DNA of 6,627 nt from Syntrophales bacterium (GTDB lineage: Bacteria; Desulfobacterota; Syntrophia; Syntrophales; UBA5619), in the NCBI GenBank assembly GCA_028712015.1, contig JAQTRB010000095.1, positions 1 to 6,627 on the forward strand. The letters are read 5' to 3'. Both the position numbers and the translations under genes were made by a program. Below, in pieces: positions 5,836 to 6,627 of the stretch; position 1 is the first letter of the stretch; each line of letters opens with the position of its first letter. The notes beneath the pieces were generated by a model that saw only the letters and a program-made list of their open reading frames with translations, was not told the DNA's origin and made no database searches.

Positions 5836-5908
5836 TGATATATTCCCCATCATTTTTCCCATCCGGGTGGTTGGTCGGCTCCATGTAAATCTTGTTCAGA
5901 TCATCCAT
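5816..5908 (-). CDS. Possible 30-aa leader peptide upstream of the thioredoxin gene
   Basis: An ATG at 5908-5906 with GGGAAAAGAGC directly upstream opens a 30-codon frame ending TAA at 5816-5818. It overlaps the thioredoxin-like gene's start by 20 bp in another frame. The product (MDDLNKIYMEPTNHPDGKND...) is hydrophilic and I recognise no family. It might couple translation into the next gene, or be chance. Confidence 0.2.
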   Translation of the reverse strand: MDDLNKIYMEPTNHPDGKNDGEYINENRIS

Positions 5909-5976
5909 GCTCTTTTCCCGACATCACTCCCCGCCGCCGCGGCCTCTACGCGGACGTTTCCGCTGCTTCCATCATT

Positions 5977-6627
5977 CTACTCGCACCGCTTTGCCTCGAC
6001 GCGGCAAACCGCCCCCAGATCAGCCTTTTCGTCGGTAAAATACCTGCCTTTGAACCGCAGCGCCACGTTGACCAGACTGATCAGGACGGGCACCTCCACA
6101 AGCGGGCCGATCACCGCCGCGAAGGCCGCCCCGTGGTTGATCCCGAAGACGCCCACGGCCACGGCGATGGCCAATTCAAAATTGTTGCTCGCCGCCGTGA
6201 AGGAAAGCGTCGCCGACTTGCTGTAATTGGCTCCGGCCTTGGCGCTCATCCAGAAGCTCACCAGAAACATGACGATGAAATAGATGAGGAGCGGCACGGC
6301 AATGAGGGCCACATCACCGGGCTTCTCGATGATCTTTTTCCCCTGCATCGAAAACATGACCACGATCGTGAAGAGGAGCGCCACGAGCGTGATCGGGGAG
6401 ATCCGGGGAATGAACTTTTCATGGTACCACTGCTTTCCCCGCGCCTTGACCAGAATGAAACGGGTGATCATCCCGGCCAGAAAAGGGATCCCCAGATAGA
6501 TGAAGACGCTCTCGGCGATCTGGCCGATCGTGATGTTGACGACGGCGCCGGACAGCCCCAGCAGCGGCGGCAGGATGGTAATGAACAACCAGGCATAGAC
6601 GCTGTAGAAGAGGACCTGGAAGATGGC
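5977..6627 (-). CDS. acr3: Acr3-family arsenite efflux permease, C-terminal part
   Basis: The frame is open to the right edge, so the 5' end is missing; 216 codons remain of a family usually 340-400 aa long. Entering at AIFQVLFYSVYAWLFITILPP, it shows the alternating helices of the bile/arsenite/riboflavin transporter fold. The conserved Acr3 stretch SFTAASNNFELAIAVAVGVFG (about 143-162 of the visible part) holds the family's conserved glutamate (E151), and GPLVEVPVLISLVNVAL follows. Acr3 exports As(III) from the cytoplasm. The conserved cysteine helix lies in the missing half and cannot be checked. TTG at 6588 is internal, not the start. The gene ends in TAG 5977, 141 nt before the thioredoxin-like ATG, with no convincing terminator between, so read-through into the downstream genes is plausible. 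Confidence 0.92.
   Translation of the reverse strand, partial: AIFQVLFYSVYAWLFITILPPLLGLSGAVVNITIGQIAESVFIYLGIPFLAGMITRFILVKARGKQWYHEKFIPRISPITLVALLFTIVVMFSMQGKKIIEKPGDVALIAVPLLIYFIVMFLVSFWMSAKAGANYSKSATLSFTAASNNFELAIAVAVGVFGINHGAAFAAVIGPLVEVPVLISLVNVALRFKGRYFTDEKADLGAVCRVEAKRCE

Noticed and set aside
4894..5838. Plus-strand 314-codon frame opposite the CcdA-like and thioredoxin genes
   Set aside because: It is antisense to genes with clear motifs, and its own composition (Q, D, R, H-rich) is typical of a shadow frame.
1..6627. CRISPR arrays, tRNA or rRNA genes, insertion sequences, transposases or integrases
   Set aside because: I saw no spaced direct repeats, no cloverleaf or rRNA-like stretches, and no transposase or integrase motifs on either strand.

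Overview
The window looks like a piece of a Gram-negative, probably anaerobic proteobacterial genome. The best guess is a Desulfobacterota ('deltaproteobacteria')-like host. The reasons are the LolCDE-type ABC module with a periplasmic lipoprotein-sorting protein (which implies an outer membrane), the DUF2703 protein, the small Cys-rich ferredoxin-like protein, and moderately high G+C coding sequence. This taxonomic guess is inference. Coding density is high, with two leftward operons flanking one rightward two-gene unit.

Left part (1-2082, minus strand): a compact envelope-lipoprotein operon. In transcription order it holds a LolD-family ATPase (GTG start at 2082), a LolC/E- or MacB-type FtsX permease that overlaps it by 17 bp, and the first 44 codons of a secreted outer-membrane lipoprotein-sorting (LolA-like) protein that leaves the window. 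An extended -10 promoter at about 2204-2212 probably drives it.

Middle (2083-3550): a 330-bp divergent intergenic region carries promoters for both directions. On the right it has a sigma70-type promoter with a 6-8-6 palindrome over the -10/start region, a classical layout for ArsR autoregulation. It is followed by arsR (133 aa, C-terminal CC-x3-C), a DUF2703 thioredoxin-like protein rich in cysteines (197 aa), and an intrinsic terminator.

Right part (3554-6627, minus strand): a second, convergent metal/metalloid operon. In transcription order it holds an Acr3 arsenite efflux permease (5' end outside the window), a secreted thioredoxin-like protein (CIPC), a CcdA-family six-helix membrane protein (the type some databases call ArsG-like), a 67-aa ferredoxin-like protein with eight cysteines, and a CDF (CzcD-type) metal efflux transporter with His/Cys tails. 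The last four genes are tightly spaced.

Together the middle and right parts look like an arsenic-response island. ArsR would sense As(III)/Sb(III) and Acr3 would expel arsenite. A membrane thiol/Fe-S relay (thioredoxin, CcdA-like, ferredoxin-like) plus the DUF2703 protein would supply redox or thiol chemistry whose exact job is not established. This CcdA / thioredoxin / mini-ferredoxin / DUF2703 combination is the part most likely to hold undescribed biology.
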